From an endosymbiont of Escarpia spicata (GTDB taxonomy: Bacteria > Pseudomonadota > Gammaproteobacteria > Chromatiales > Chromatiaceae): a DNA stretch of 64,000 nucleotides. Each line of letters opens with the position of its first letter. Positions within the stretch are counted from its first letter, which is position 1. The notes beneath the pieces are model-generated. The model was not told where the DNA came from. It worked only from the letters and a program-made list of their open reading frames with translations, and searched no databases. Location: assembly GCA_003349915.1 (NCBI GenBank), contig QFXE01000008.1, positions 124,001 through 188,000 of the forward strand, given 5' to 3'. Shown one piece after another: positions 1-9,098 of this stretch. The translations under genes were made by a program, and so were the position numbers.

Positions 1-2
1 TG

Positions 3-1763
3 GATGAGAACCTGGGCGGAGATCTGCAACAGATACAGCTGCGTTTTGCCGGTAACGGTGGAACCCTGGGAGAGTTGTTGGCGCAGGGAGAGCTTCGGAT
101 TGAAACGTCGGCGGGACATATCGTATTTGGAAAGGCAGACGGTTCGACTCCCTTGGATTTTGCAATCAGCCGTTTGCAATTCGCTTCTCTGAATGGACAA
201 AACGTGACGCTGAATGCAGAAGGCGGGTTGCGGAGTGAATCCTTCAATGTACAGGTGACAGGCCCAGAATTGACTGCGCTGGTGCAGGAAAAACCTTCTC
301 TGCCGGTTTCAACAAAACTCACCTTGGGGAAAACGGAAGGCTCGCTGTCACTGCATCTGGACGGAGCCTCCGGCAAGCTCAAAGGCCCCCTGTCTTTTTT
401 GATCCACTGTCCTTCGCTGCAAACACTGTCGAAGCTGACGGGAGTGGCGCTGCCGGAAACCCCGGCCTATCGGCTTGAAGGTGAAGCGATGGCCTCGAAG
501 GAGCGGGTGGTGTTTTCCAAACTCCTGGCAGAAGCCGGCAAGAGCAGGATAGTCGGTGACCTGCAGATCGGTTTGCAGGGCGACAGGCCTGATATACGGG
601 GAGCGCTGCGCGCCGAGATCATTGATCTTGCAGATCTACAGCCATTTTTTGCGGGAGAGGCACAACCTCAGGAGGATTTGTCGGAAAGCGATTGGCTGTT
701 TTCGGGGCATTCGCTGCAGCTCTCTTTGTTGACTCAATTAGACATGAATCTGCAGCTGAAGTTGCCAAAACTGGTACATCGCAACGCCCCGGTGGGTAGC
801 ATGCATGCATCCGTGGACCTCAGAGCAGGTGAACTGCACCTAAACCCCGTCGTTTTAAAACTGGATAGCGGAGGTAGCTTAAATGCCACTGCAAGCGCCA
901 ATGCAGCTACAACACCGCCGCAATTGGCTCTGCAACTAAAAGTCAGCGGGTTTGACTATGGTGTTCTGTTGGAAAGGCTGGATGTTACACAGGATGTGGA
1001 TGGCAGTGCCGATTTCTCGATGGATATTTCCGGGTCGGGATGGAGTCTGCGTGAGGTGGCGGCAGGGTTGGATGGTCACCTGGTGCTGGTGGGTGGTAAG
1101 GGGCGTATCAAAAATCAGGATCTGCCCTTCAAACTTAAAGACTTTGTGGGAACCCTGTTACCTCAAATGGGGCTCAAAGATGAACCGGTGATTGATCTCA
1201 ACTGCCTGGTTGACCGGCTCGATTTCAACAAGGGGGTTGGATACAGCCGCAGCATGTTGATCGATACCACGAAGTTGACCATTGCGGGTGCTGGGGAGAT
1301 TGATCTGCGTGATGAGACCCTCCATATGATCCTCAATCCCCGACCAAAGGAACTGACTCTGGTTTCACTTACCAACCCGGTGAAACTGGAGGGCAGGTTG
1401 CATGCCCCGTCTATCAAACCAACAAAACTGGGCACATTGAAAACTATTGCGGGTGTGGCTGCGGGTGTCGCCAACCCTGCCTATCTACTGCTTGCCTTCG
1501 GTGATGTCGGTGTGAGTGAAGAGAATCCCTGCCTGGCGGCTGTCCAGCAAACGGAGGTTGCGGCCAAAGCGAAGCAGGGAGCTGGCGGCTTGACTGGAGA
1601 AGTTGAGGCCGACCTGACAAATCAGCTGGATCGTGTTGGGCGGACTATCAAAAAGGTATTCAGTCCACTGGAAAAGATTCTGGGCCTGGAACAAAAGCAG
1701 AAGGATGAGTCAAAGAGGGAGGAGAAACCCCAGGTAATCTCTCCTTTGCTGGACTTTGAATGA
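3..1763 (+). CDS. AsmA-family protein, C-terminal part (5' end outside window)
   Basis: The reading frame is open from base 3 to the TGA at 1761-1763, so the start lies upstream; about 586 residues are visible. The layout matches the C-terminal part of AsmA-like envelope proteins: long stretches of beta-strand-rich repeats, then a closing block around residues 450-510 with NPRPKELTLVSL and SIKPTKLGTL followed by an alanine/glycine-rich helix and the NPCLAAV segment. AsmA-like proteins are anchored in the inner membrane and act in outer-membrane lipid or protein homeostasis. A lysine-rich tail ends the protein. The missing N-terminus should carry the membrane anchor. The family call is firm; the substrate is unknown. 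Confidence 0.8.
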   Translation, partial: DENLGGDLQQIQLRFAGNGGTLGELLAQGELRIETSAGHIVFGKADGSTPLDFAISRLQFASLNGQNVTLNAEGGLRSESFNVQVTGPELTALVQEKPSLPVSTKLTLGKTEGSLSLHLDGASGKLKGPLSFLIHCPSLQTLSKLTGVALPETPAYRLEGEAMASKERVVFSKLLAEAGKSRIVGDLQIGLQGDRPDIRGALRAEIIDLADLQPFFAGEAQPQEDLSESDWLFSGHSLQLSLLTQLDMNLQLKLPKLVHRNAPVGSMHASVDLRAGELHLNPVVLKLDSGGSLNATASANAATTPPQLALQLKVSGFDYGVLLERLDVTQDVDGSADFSMDISGSGWSLREVAAGLDGHLVLVGGKGRIKNQDLPFKLKDFVGTLLPQMGLKDEPVIDLNCLVDRLDFNKGVGYSRSMLIDTTKLTIAGAGEIDLRDETLHMILNPRPKELTLVSLTNPVKLEGRLHAPSIKPTKLGTLKTIAGVAAGVANPAYLLLAFGDVGVSEENPCLAAVQQTEVAAKAKQGAGGLTGEVEADLTNQLDRVGRTIKKVFSPLEKILGLEQKQKDESKREEKPQVISPLLDFE

Positions 1764-1851
1764 AGGGCTGCGGATAAGACTCAGATTTGATTAGACAGGA
1801 GAGTATATTATCCACTCGCATCTCAATGTGGGTTGACTGTCTGGGGTCGCC

Positions 1852-2571
1852 CTATTGGGCCGATGCAGCTGTCTCCTTTACAGCAAAACGCTGCCAGTAC
1901 TGATAGTGCGAGACGCGGCCGGAAGCCAGCATAAAACTCTCCGGGATGGTGAAGGAGAAACGCATCAGCTCGACCCAGCCTTCGGTACCGGTCATGCGTG
2001 CCTGCAATTGGGCGGTATAGCGACCGGCGGCAAGTTCATCGGCGAAGTCCAGCGGCACAAAGTCGATATCTTCTATCAGTGCCGGTTGGCCCGGTTCGAG
2101 CGTGATTGGTGTCAACCGATCACGCTGTTTTTGGATCTGGGGTTCAATCGTGGCCCAGCGTTCCCACTCGAAATCCTGTGCAATCCAGACTGCTTCCCAG
2201 GTGATGGACTGACCCTCGCCCTGGGACAACAGCTTCAGCCCCTCGATGCCGGCCACCCGGTCCCCCGTGTTTCTGAGGGAGAGCGGAAGCCTCATCTCCG
2301 TCTCGAACCAGACGTCTTTCCTCGGATGTTGCCAGCTTTGAGTCAGCGAGTTCCAGCGCAGCAGCAGGTTGCCGTCCGGCACCGTCGCCACCAGCAGGTA
2401 TTCGGGAGTGAACAGAAGGGTTTTGGCCTGGTTGACCAGAATTTGCGTGGCGGTGGTGAATTGGCTCAAACCGATCAGCAGCGAGCCAAGCACCATCAGG
2501 GTGGCCAACAGCGGTCGGCTTTTTATTTCAGTAAAAAAACGCTCGACCAGGTTTTTTGGGGGCACGTTCAC
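1852..2571 (-). CDS. Membrane-anchored hypothetical protein
   Basis: 239 residues, no family recognised. A single hydrophobic segment lies near residues 19-35 (LLATLMVLGSLLIGL) after a short charged start, so the protein is probably anchored in the inner membrane with about 200 residues outside the cytoplasm. The outer part is rich in W and acidic residues and has an alternating strand pattern that could be an immunoglobulin-like fold, for example the run from PLSLRNTGDRV to TITLEPGQPA. It converges with the AsmA-like gene and is followed by no partner in the same direction. Function unknown. Confidence 0.6.
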   Translation of the reverse strand: MNVPPKNLVERFFTEIKSRPLLATLMVLGSLLIGLSQFTTATQILVNQAKTLLFTPEYLLVATVPDGNLLLRWNSLTQSWQHPRKDVWFETEMRLPLSLRNTGDRVAGIEGLKLLSQGEGQSITWEAVWIAQDFEWERWATIEPQIQKQRDRLTPITLEPGQPALIEDIDFVPLDFADELAAGRYTAQLQARMTGTEGWVELMRFSFTIPESFMLASGRVSHYQYWQRFAVKETAASAQ

Positions 2572-2746
2572 AGGTTGCGTTTACTCAGTGGTGGGTACCT
2601 CTTATTAAGTAAGTTTAGACCCTGATTGCGAGGAGGGAAGCGGACCGTGCTCTTCGTGTAACAAGATGTCTGTTTCCTTGTGCCTTGGTAGTTTGAGATC
2701 TCTCTTTAGGTTCGAGATGACAAAATCCAAAATAATCTGATTATCC

Positions 2747-3874
2747 CTAACTGACCTCATCTACCGGCAGTTGTTGGCGGATATCTTCGCGGCAGTGCTC
2801 CACCCGGTTTCTGCCGTTATTTTTGGCTCGATAAACGGCTTCATCAGCAGTGGCAAGCAGATGTTCTCCGACCTGTTCCAGCGAAGCCTTGCCCAGCGTT
2901 GGCAGGGCCTCACTGATGCCGATTGAAACGGTAAGCGGTATCTGCTCACCGCTATCAAGGGTAATGGGATGGCTTGAGATCTCCAGGCGAATGCGTTCAG
3001 CCAGCAGTTTGGCTTCGTCGAGGGAGGTTTGCGGCAGCAGCAGGGTGAACTCCTCTCCGCCGTAGCGGGTGGCCACATCGCTGGCGCGCAGTTGGGAGCG
3101 GATGCGGCTGGCCAACTCCCGTAATACGGTATCCCCCGCCTGGTGGCCGTGGGTGTCGTTGACCTGTTTGAAGTGATCCGCATCGATAAAAAGGCAGCTC
3201 ATGGGCTGGCGGTAGCGGTTTGCCCTGGCCAGCTCCTCTTTGAGCCGCCGGTCGAGATAGCGGCGGTTGTGCATCCCGGTCAGTGCATCGGTGAGGCCGC
3301 TGATGATCAATCGCTCCCGGTTTACTGCATTTTCCAGGCAGACACCGCCGATTGCTGCCAGCCGGTGCAGAAAATCACTGCCATGGTGGCGCGTGAACCT
3401 TTTACTGTCGGTACTGCCGAGGTTTAGGCTGCCGATCAGTCGGTTGCGGCAGAATATCGGTAATATCGCGATACTGCGCAACTCGCTTCTCGAAGAGAAG
3501 AGCGAATCATGGTCGGGACTGAGGAAGGGACCCAGCCGGGGTAGTCGCAGCGTGGCATACTCTCTGTTGACCGAGTCGATCTGATCGACAAAGCGAACCA
3601 GAGGAAAGGCATCTTCCGGGATGCCGGTATTATAGAGCAGGCGGCGGATGTCGTGCTCCTGATCTTCGATAATCAGCTGGATCGCCTTTACCTGAAAAGA
3701 GTCCTGCAGGCCGTCGGTCATGCTGTTCAGCAGTTCCGGCAGGGAGTTGGCAGAGAGCAGTTCCAGCTCTCTCTGGTGAAAACGTTTGAAGGTGTTTTCG
3801 TTGTGCAGGGCCTCGCGTCCCAGTTCCAGCAGTCGCTGGCGCAACATCCGGTTTTCCTGTTCCAGACTCCTCAT
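2747..3874 (-). CDS. Diguanylate cyclase with GAF/DUF484-like N-terminal domain
   Basis: 375 residues. Residues 1-50 form a coiled coil (EQENRMLRQRLLELGREAL). About 55-195 resembles a DUF484/GAF-type sensor domain. From about 200 to the end is a GGDEF domain with the catalytic signature RYGGEEF near residue 270, and RASD five residues before it forms a product-inhibition I-site. It should make cyclic di-GMP in the cytoplasm under control of the N-terminal domain; no membrane segment is present. It stands alone, divergent from the gene at 3997. The catalytic call is strong; the signal is unknown. Confidence 0.88.
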   Translation of the reverse strand: MRSLEQENRMLRQRLLELGREALHNENTFKRFHQRELELLSANSLPELLNSMTDGLQDSFQVKAIQLIIEDQEHDIRRLLYNTGIPEDAFPLVRFVDQIDSVNREYATLRLPRLGPFLSPDHDSLFSSRSELRSIAILPIFCRNRLIGSLNLGSTDSKRFTRHHGSDFLHRLAAIGGVCLENAVNRERLIISGLTDALTGMHNRRYLDRRLKEELARANRYRQPMSCLFIDADHFKQVNDTHGHQAGDTVLRELASRIRSQLRASDVATRYGGEEFTLLLPQTSLDEAKLLAERIRLEISSHPITLDSGEQIPLTVSIGISEALPTLGKASLEQVGEHLLATADEAVYRAKNNGRNRVEHCREDIRQQLPVDEVS

Positions 3875-3996
3875 GGTGACGATTCTGTTTTTCTCCCCAA
3901 GTGATTAAGTGCCTATCGGCAGTTCCCGGAAAAACTTGAATGGGAATATTGTTCCCTTTATGATTGAGTAAGTGGATCTGACAGGGAGGTTGGATA

Positions 3997-4443
3997 GTGA
4001 ACTTATTCAGAAAAACAGTTTTTGGCGTCCTCTTGGGGCTCACTCTTGCAGGTTCGGTGGGACAGCTTGCCGCTGCCTCCCGCGGTGGTGTGACGGTCTA
4101 TCGATGTCAACTGCCGGAGGGGGATGTGACGTTTCAGCAGATCCCTTGTGTTTCGGGTGAGCAGCAAAAGACCCGCATCGTGAATCGGAGTGCAGGTCTG
4201 AGTCCCGCCAAGCCGGGCCTCAGACTGCAAAGAACAAAACAGAAAAAGGCGTCCAAACGCCGCGTAAAAGCCACGAAACCCCGCCGGAAGCGCAGTGAAG
4301 AGAAACGTTGCTGGGCAAAGCGGAAGAAGCTGGAAAAGGTCGAAAAGCGTCTGCGTGCCGGTTATAAAGCGAGTCAAAGCGACAAGTTGCATCGTCAGCA
4401 GGCTGACTACGAGGATTATCTGAAGCGGTTCTGCGATACATAA
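3997..4443 (+). CDS. Secreted basic protein with DUF4124-like segment
   Basis: 148 residues with a GTG start chosen because AGGGAGG lies at 3983-3989, seven bases upstream. Residues 1-28 are a signal peptide ending near LAAASRG. Residues 30-55 (TVYRCQLPEGDVTFQQIPC) match the short DUF4124 pattern, with paired cysteines suggesting a disulfide in the periplasm. The remaining half is very rich in K and R, with two more cysteines. Function unknown; the basic tail could bind nucleic acid or anionic envelope polymers, but nothing in the sequence shows this. Confidence 0.65.
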   Translation: MNLFRKTVFGVLLGLTLAGSVGQLAAASRGGVTVYRCQLPEGDVTFQQIPCVSGEQQKTRIVNRSAGLSPAKPGLRLQRTKQKKASKRRVKATKPRRKRSEEKRCWAKRKKLEKVEKRLRAGYKASQSDKLHRQQADYEDYLKRFCDT

Positions 4444-4572
4444 AACTCATGTTTCGGCGTTCAAATCATCCTGAAAAGATGGGGGGTAGCGTTTAATTCA
4501 TCTGGTAGGGTGTGCCGCGCGCACCATGATTGCTTGTTCTGGTGCGCACGGCACACCCTACGTTTGTCACAT
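4443..4572 (+). repeat. Dispersed intergenic repeat, copy 1
   Basis: The copy begins with AACTCATGTTTCGGCGTTCA, passes through CCTGAAAAGATG and TTTAATTCATCTGGTAGGG, and ends in a hairpin whose arms are GGGTGTGCC...GCGCACC and GGTGCGCACGGCACACCCTA. It lies in the 198-bp gap after the gene at 3997. The other copies are at 6656, 17757, 22971, 31279, 47920 and 50112. Confidence 0.75.
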
Positions 4573-4641
4573 TCGGCGCAAATTCGTGATTTGGCAGTGC
4601 GCCTGTGCCTTTTTGCCGCAGTGTGCGGCCCCCTACAGACG

Positions 4642-5679
4642 CTAATTACTCAGGTTTTCAATACGCCAATCCTGGTAACTGGGTTGGCTGAGATAACCCC
4701 GACCGGTGATGTAGTTGATGACATTGCGCAGGCGATAGAAGCGAACCACGGAGTCGACCCGCATGACCTCTTTGCCCTCTTCATCGAAGAAGATCAGTGA
4801 AGGGGTGTAGAAAAGCCCCAGGTCTTGTGCCCAGGCTTTTGCGGTTGTCTGTTGTCCACCCGGGGTGATGACCGGGGATTCCGCATAGATGTCCAGCTGA
4901 ACGTTGTCGAATTTACGGAACAGTTGGTTGATGGCGGGATCCCGCAGGGGTTGACCGTGCAGAATATCACAGGCATGACACTCTCCCTGCTCGAAAAAGA
5001 CGACCAGTGGACGTTCGCCTTTGAATCGGGTGCGATCGAGGTTGTGGGGCGGCGGGATGAAGTAATCCTCTTCGTTTAGATCCCCAGGCTCGAAAACCTG
5101 CCCTTCGTCACCCCTTGCAAGATAGTCGGGGAAAGACTCCTTGAGGTAGTGGCCATCCGCAACATACTCCAGGGCGGCGCGGAATTTATAGGGGGGGTAG
5201 TAACCTCGAAGACGCAATGCTTCATGGCCCTCCCGGCCGTAGAAGATGAGGGAGGGGGTGAAGTTGGTGTTCTCCCTGATCGCATATTCCCGTTCAGTGA
5301 GTGTCTCACCTTTGAGGTCAGTGAGCTCGTCAATGCCCCAGATATCGATGGGGATGATGTCGAAGTGGCTGCGGGTGTAGGCGGTGATGTCAGAGAGGCC
5401 AAAGTTAACCTGCATCAGCATCTTGCAGTAGGCGCAACGCCGTTGTCCGAAATAGACGATGATGCCCTGTTTGTCCTGCTCGATGGCCTCCTGCAGATCC
5501 TCCTGCAGATCGAGAAAACTGTGTTTGAACCAGCTAGGGTGATCCACCGGCTCCTCAAGAGGAAAGTCATCGAATTCGAAGGCATCGTCCTCCTGTGTGC
5601 CCGCCCAGAGGAGCGTGGATTGCAGGCAGAGCAACGGAATGATGCTGCTGCTCAGCAAACGCTGGATGAGGGTTCTCAT
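4642..5679 (-). CDS. Periplasmic protein with two thioredoxin-like domains
   Basis: 345 residues from the ATG at 5679, chosen because it begins with a signal peptide (MRTLIQRLLSS to LLWAG); an in-frame ATG at 5730 is less likely. Two thioredoxin folds follow in tandem. The first has the redox motif CAYC (QRRCAYCKMLM, near residue 80) as in the SoxW/DUF255-like group. The second, in the C-terminal half, has CHAC (GECHACDILH). Both domains keep a cis-proline region (FTPSLIFY; YTPSLIFF). It probably reduces or isomerises disulfides, or handles cofactor cysteines, in the periplasm. It is transcribed alone, so the partner is unknown. Confidence 0.75.
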   Translation of the reverse strand: MRTLIQRLLSSSIIPLLCLQSTLLWAGTQEDDAFEFDDFPLEEPVDHPSWFKHSFLDLQEDLQEAIEQDKQGIIVYFGQRRCAYCKMLMQVNFGLSDITAYTRSHFDIIPIDIWGIDELTDLKGETLTEREYAIRENTNFTPSLIFYGREGHEALRLRGYYPPYKFRAALEYVADGHYLKESFPDYLARGDEGQVFEPGDLNEEDYFIPPPHNLDRTRFKGERPLVVFFEQGECHACDILHGQPLRDPAINQLFRKFDNVQLDIYAESPVITPGGQQTTAKAWAQDLGLFYTPSLIFFDEEGKEVMRVDSVVRFYRLRNVINYITGRGYLSQPSYQDWRIENLSN

Positions 5680-5829
5680 AAATGTTGGCCCTTCGCGGGT
5701 TATGACGACGATGGAGCCCGGAGTCTGCAACGGGTAGTTGTTATTTGATAGGTTGCTATCGTTGACTGAATTATATGGTATTGGCGGAAAAGTACAGCGC
5801 TGGTCTAGCCCGTATGGCGGTTAACCGCA

Positions 5830-6621
5830 CTACAGATAGGCTGACCAGTCTTCCGAAAGATCGCCGAAGACAAAAAAGTGGGGATTCAATAGCGAAGGTT
5901 TGGTGTTGTACAAAAGCGGTCTCATGTGGGTATCGGTGATGCGCCCGCCGGCTGCCTCGACAATTGCCTGGGCCGCGGCGGTATCCCACTCGGAGGTGGG
6001 GCCGAGACGGGCATAGAGATCGGCCCTGCCTTCGGCAACCAGGCAGGATTTCAGGGAGCTGCCCATCGGGATCAGTTTGTGGTCCCCGATTCGTTGCAGG
6101 AATGCCTGCAACTGCGGGCCAGCGTGAGAGCGACTGCCGGCGATGATTGGTGGGTGCCTGCGCTGCCGGGTCACATGAATGTTTTCAGGGGGTAGCTGTT
6201 GCCGGATACACCAGGCCTTGCCGTCACCAGTGCTGTAGTAGGCGATGTCGAGCATCGGTGCATAGATTACTCCGGCAACCGGTCGCTGCTCTTCGATGAG
6301 CGCAATGTTGACGCTGAATTCCTCATTGCGCTTGATGAACTCTTTGGTGCCGTCAAGGGGGTCGACCAGCCAGTAGCGCGACCATTTTTGCCGGGTCTCG
6401 AAAGGAATCGCCTGTGACTCCTCCGAGAGCACCGGGATCTCCGGTGTCAGTTCCTTGAGCGCCGTGACGATGACCCGGTGCGCGGCGAGGTCCGCCTCGG
6501 TGAGTGGCGTGTGGTCGGTCTTTTCGGTGACGCTGAACCCGGAATTGTAGATAGCCAGGATGGCATCGCCCGCTTGTTTGGCAAGGTCGAGCAGGGCCTG
6601 GACCGGAATAGGCAGGGACAT
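5830..6621 (-). CDS. cysQ: 3'(2'),5'-bisphosphate nucleotidase CysQ
   Basis: 263 residues, the normal length. The inositol-monophosphatase fold is shown by EKTDHTPLTEAD near residue 32, EES near 66, the metal-binding DPLDGTKEF near 87-95, and the second signature SEWDTAAAQAIVEAAGG near 210. CysQ removes the 3' phosphate from adenosine 3',5'-bisphosphate left by sulfate activation and sulfotransfer. It is transcribed toward the thioredoxin-like gene and follows nudE across a repeat element. Confidence 0.93.
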   Translation of the reverse strand: MSLPIPVQALLDLAKQAGDAILAIYNSGFSVTEKTDHTPLTEADLAAHRVIVTALKELTPEIPVLSEESQAIPFETRQKWSRYWLVDPLDGTKEFIKRNEEFSVNIALIEEQRPVAGVIYAPMLDIAYYSTGDGKAWCIRQQLPPENIHVTRQRRHPPIIAGSRSHAGPQLQAFLQRIGDHKLIPMGSSLKSCLVAEGRADLYARLGPTSEWDTAAAQAIVEAAGGRITDTHMRPLLYNTKPSLLNPHFFVFGDLSEDWSAYL

Positions 6622-6655
6622 GTTAAGTGGCCTCTGATTTATTCTGAGCGAAGCA

Positions 6656-6794
6656 GAACGTAGGGGTCGCCGCGCGCACCATGATTACTGTAATTGCTTA
6701 CTCCGGTGCGCGCGGCGCACCCTACAAGATGTCCAATGAATTAAATATTGCCAACATCTTCTCAGGATGGCTTGAACTCCGAAACTTGAGTTAA
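6656..6794 (-). repeat. Dispersed intergenic repeat, copy 2
   Basis: Reverse orientation relative to copy 1. The hairpin CGCCGCGCGCACC / GGTGCGCGCGGCGCACCCTA is followed by AACATCTTCTCAGGATGGC and TTGAACTCCGAAACTTGAG, the reverse complement of the family's left end. It occupies nearly all of the cysQ-nudE gap and ends two bases from the nudE stop, so it may also serve as a transcript end for nudE. Confidence 0.72.
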
Positions 6795-6795
6795 A

Positions 6796-7338
6796 TCAAT
6801 AGCCAAACTGTTTGCGTGTCAGGCTGATGGCGGTAATTGAGCGTGACTCGGTGAAGTCGGGTTGTGACAGCAGTTCATCCCAGGCCGAAAGTTTCCAGGG
6901 AACGACTTCGATGGGTTCAGGTTCGTCACCCTCCTGTTTGTCGGGGAAGAGCTCCCGGGCCAGGATGATGTGGGTGAAGTGCTGGATATAGGCCGGGGCA
7001 ATGCTTACCGTTCGCAGCAGTTCCAGTCGATTGGCGCCGTAGCCGACCTCCTCGCGGATTTCACGGTCGGCGGCCTGCAGCGGATCCTCCCCCTCCTCGA
7101 TACGTCCCTTGGGCAGGCCGAGTTGGTAGTCGTGGCTGCCGGCGGCATATTCACGAATCAGCAGTACGGTTTCGTCATCCAGCATAGGTACGATCATCAC
7201 CGAGCCGCGACTACCGCCGAGCAGTCGCTCATAGTTGCGTAACTCGCCGTTGGAAAACTCCAGCTCGAGTGCCTCGACCCGGAAGATCCGGGATTGGGCT
7301 GCAATTTTCTGCTTCAGAATTTTGGGTTTTTGCGGCAT
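6796..7338 (-). CDS. nudE: ADP compounds hydrolase NudE
   Basis: 180 residues from the ATG at 7338 (MPQKPKIL), matching the usual NudE length of about 186. The Nudix box is visible as GRIEEGEDPLQAADREIREE plus VGYG. NudE hydrolyses ADP-ribose, NADH and related dinucleotides. The frame stays open upstream to 7833, but that part lies antisense to yrfG and shows no family resemblance, so it is excluded. It is divergent from yrfG; nudE and yrfG are also neighbours in enterobacteria, which supports both calls. Confidence 0.92.
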   Translation of the reverse strand: MPQKPKILKQKIAAQSRIFRVEALELEFSNGELRNYERLLGGSRGSVMIVPMLDDETVLLIREYAAGSHDYQLGLPKGRIEEGEDPLQAADREIREEVGYGANRLELLRTVSIAPAYIQHFTHIILARELFPDKQEGDEPEPIEVVPWKLSAWDELLSQPDFTESRSITAISLTRKQFGY

Positions 7339-7469
7339 ATTGTTTCGACAGTCTGTTTGGGCTGCCATCTTACCGGAATCACTGAGCGTGGGGCGAATCG
7401 ATGTCAGCACAGAACTCAGCGCAAAACTCGTCTGGCCGCACTTTAAATTATTGAGGGCACAACCCACCG

Positions 7470-8135
7470 ATGATCGACTGGAACCAAATCGATACCGTTT
7501 TGCTCGACATGGACGGCACCCTGCTGGATCTGCATTTCGACAACCACTTCTGGCTGGAGTATGTGCCGCAACGGTATGCCGAAGCGCGGGGACTCTCTCT
7601 GGACGAGTCGAAAGCTGAGTTGCTGGGGCGTTATAAAGACATGGAAGGCACGCTGGAGTGGTACTGCGTCGATCACTGGAGCCGGGAGCTGGGGCTGGAC
7701 ATCGCACTGTTGAAGGCTGAGGTGGACCATCTGATCGCCGTCCACCCCCATGTGATCGACTTCCTGGATCAGCTGATGTGTGCAGGCAAGCGCCGGGTGC
7801 TGGTGACCAATGCTCATCAGAAGTCGTTGGCATTGAAGATGGATCGTACCCATCTGGCGGGGTTTTTCGACCGGACCATCTGTGCCCACGACCTTGGGCT
7901 GCCGAAAGAGGATCCTGCGTTCTGGGGCAAGCTGCAGAAGGTGGAGCCCTTCCAGCGGGAGCGGACCCTGTTCGTGGACGATAGTTTCTCGGTGCTTCAG
8001 TCGGCTGAAAACTACGGCATCAAGTGGCTGTTGGCAGTGGTGGCGGCGGACTCAAAAGGGCCCTTGCGGGAGGCGGGCCATTTTTCGGCGATTCATGACT
8101 TTTCGGAAGTGATACAGGGGTTATACTGCAGTTAA
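7470..8135 (+). CDS. yrfG: GMP/IMP nucleotidase YrfG (HAD family)
   Basis: 221 residues, the family length. HAD motif I is DMDGTLLDL at about residues 12-20. Motif II is LVTNAH near 110, the conserved lysine lies in LGLPKEDP near 145, and motif III is FVDDS near 170. YrfG dephosphorylates purine nucleotides such as GMP and IMP. It is divergent from nudE and its stop overlaps the stop of the convergent DUF938 gene by four bases. Confidence 0.9.
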   Translation: MIDWNQIDTVLLDMDGTLLDLHFDNHFWLEYVPQRYAEARGLSLDESKAELLGRYKDMEGTLEWYCVDHWSRELGLDIALLKAEVDHLIAVHPHVIDFLDQLMCAGKRRVLVTNAHQKSLALKMDRTHLAGFFDRTICAHDLGLPKEDPAFWGKLQKVEPFQRERTLFVDDSFSVLQSAENYGIKWLLAVVAADSKGPLREAGHFSAIHDFSEVIQGLYCS

Positions 8136-8731
8136 CCGTTTTCGCTCTTTATCCAGCAGAGTATCCGGTTGTTGGCCGGCATTTCATAGTCATTGAGCAA
8201 TACCATTCCCCCTTTGTGTGCGAGGTTTTCGAGGGCCTCGAAATCCCGGATGCCGCTCTGCGGATCGCGCGCCTTGAGCCAGTCGTCGAAGCTGGCATTG
8301 CTTTTGCTGGAATAGCTGCCGTTGTAGTTGAAGGGGCCGTAGAGTGCAAACAGGCCATTTTCCGGTAGCAGCTCAGCAACTCCGGAGAACAGTGCTTCGA
8401 CTTCGTGCCAGTGCATGATGTGGGCCGTGTTGGCGGAGAAGACCGCGTCGATCTGCAGTGAGGGCCAGGCGGGCTGACACACATTGAGCAGCAGGGGGCG
8501 GCGGGTGTTGGGCAGACCCGCTTCGTCGAGCCAGTGGTGGATACCCTCGTGATGGGTTGCCTGGTCGCTGGTGTGCCAAGTCAGGTGGGGCATTTTACGG
8601 GCAAAGAAGACGGCGTGCTGGCCGGTGCCGCTGCCGATCTCCAGTACGTTTAAGCTGTTGGCGAAGAGGGGTTCGATAACGGCCAGAATGGGGTCCCGGT
8701 TCTGATCGCAGGATTCTGCGTAGGGCTTCAT
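8132..8731 (-). CDS. DUF938 family SAM-dependent methyltransferase-like protein
   Basis: 199 residues. The N-terminal motif KPYAESCDQNRDPIL and the SAM-binding LEIGSGTGQHAVFFA near residues 31-45 are typical of DUF938 proteins, with motif II-like AVFSANTAHIMHW near 100. Its substrate is not known. Its ATG abuts the stop of the upstream YkgJ-like gene with no gap, so the two are co-transcribed. Confidence 0.85.
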   Translation of the reverse strand: MKPYAESCDQNRDPILAVIEPLFANSLNVLEIGSGTGQHAVFFARKMPHLTWHTSDQATHHEGIHHWLDEAGLPNTRRPLLLNVCQPAWPSLQIDAVFSANTAHIMHWHEVEALFSGVAELLPENGLFALYGPFNYNGSYSSKSNASFDDWLKARDPQSGIRDFEALENLAHKGGMVLLNDYEMPANNRILCWIKSENG

Positions 8732-9094
8732 CTATCTGCCCCAGGTCTTGAATCGTTTCTTACAGTAGCTCAGCAGTTCAGCATAGTTGCGGAAGTAGAG
8801 TTCGAACCCCTCTTCGGCGGTGGCGTCGAATTCACACCAGTCGTTTTCGTAATCGCGGCAGATCTGCGGCCGTTCGTCGTAGATGCCGCAGCTGCCATTG
8901 GGCTGGATGTGTTCGCAGCGCCCCTGAAAGATCAGGAACCAGCCATCCTCATCCTTGTAGATCTCCACGCCCTGGTGGGAGACCTGCCACAACAGATGTT
9001 CAAAATCGGACTTCGCGCGGGGGGCGACCCCCAAGGCCTCTGTGATGTAGGTGCAGCACTTGGTGTTTGTGCAGCGGCCGCATTTATCGTCCAT
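8732..9094 (-). CDS. YkgJ-type cysteine cluster protein
   Basis: 120 residues with the cysteine pattern of the CxxCxxxxCC family: CGRCTNTKCC at residues 5-14, then CEH, CGIYDERPQICRDYENDWC and a late C. These cysteines probably bind zinc or an iron-sulfur centre; the role is unknown. It lies four bases after the rhlB stop and directly before the DUF938 gene, so the three genes form one minus-strand transcript. Confidence 0.85.
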   Translation of the reverse strand: MDDKCGRCTNTKCCTYITEALGVAPRAKSDFEHLLWQVSHQGVEIYKDEDGWFLIFQGRCEHIQPNGSCGIYDERPQICRDYENDWCEFDATAEEGFELYFRNYAELLSYCKKRFKTWGR

Positions 9095-9098
9095 TTAG

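Noticed and set aside
7339..7833. Upstream extension of the nudE frame to 345 residues
   Set aside because: It lies antisense to yrfG and has no family resemblance; NudE ends at the normal length from the ATG at 7338.
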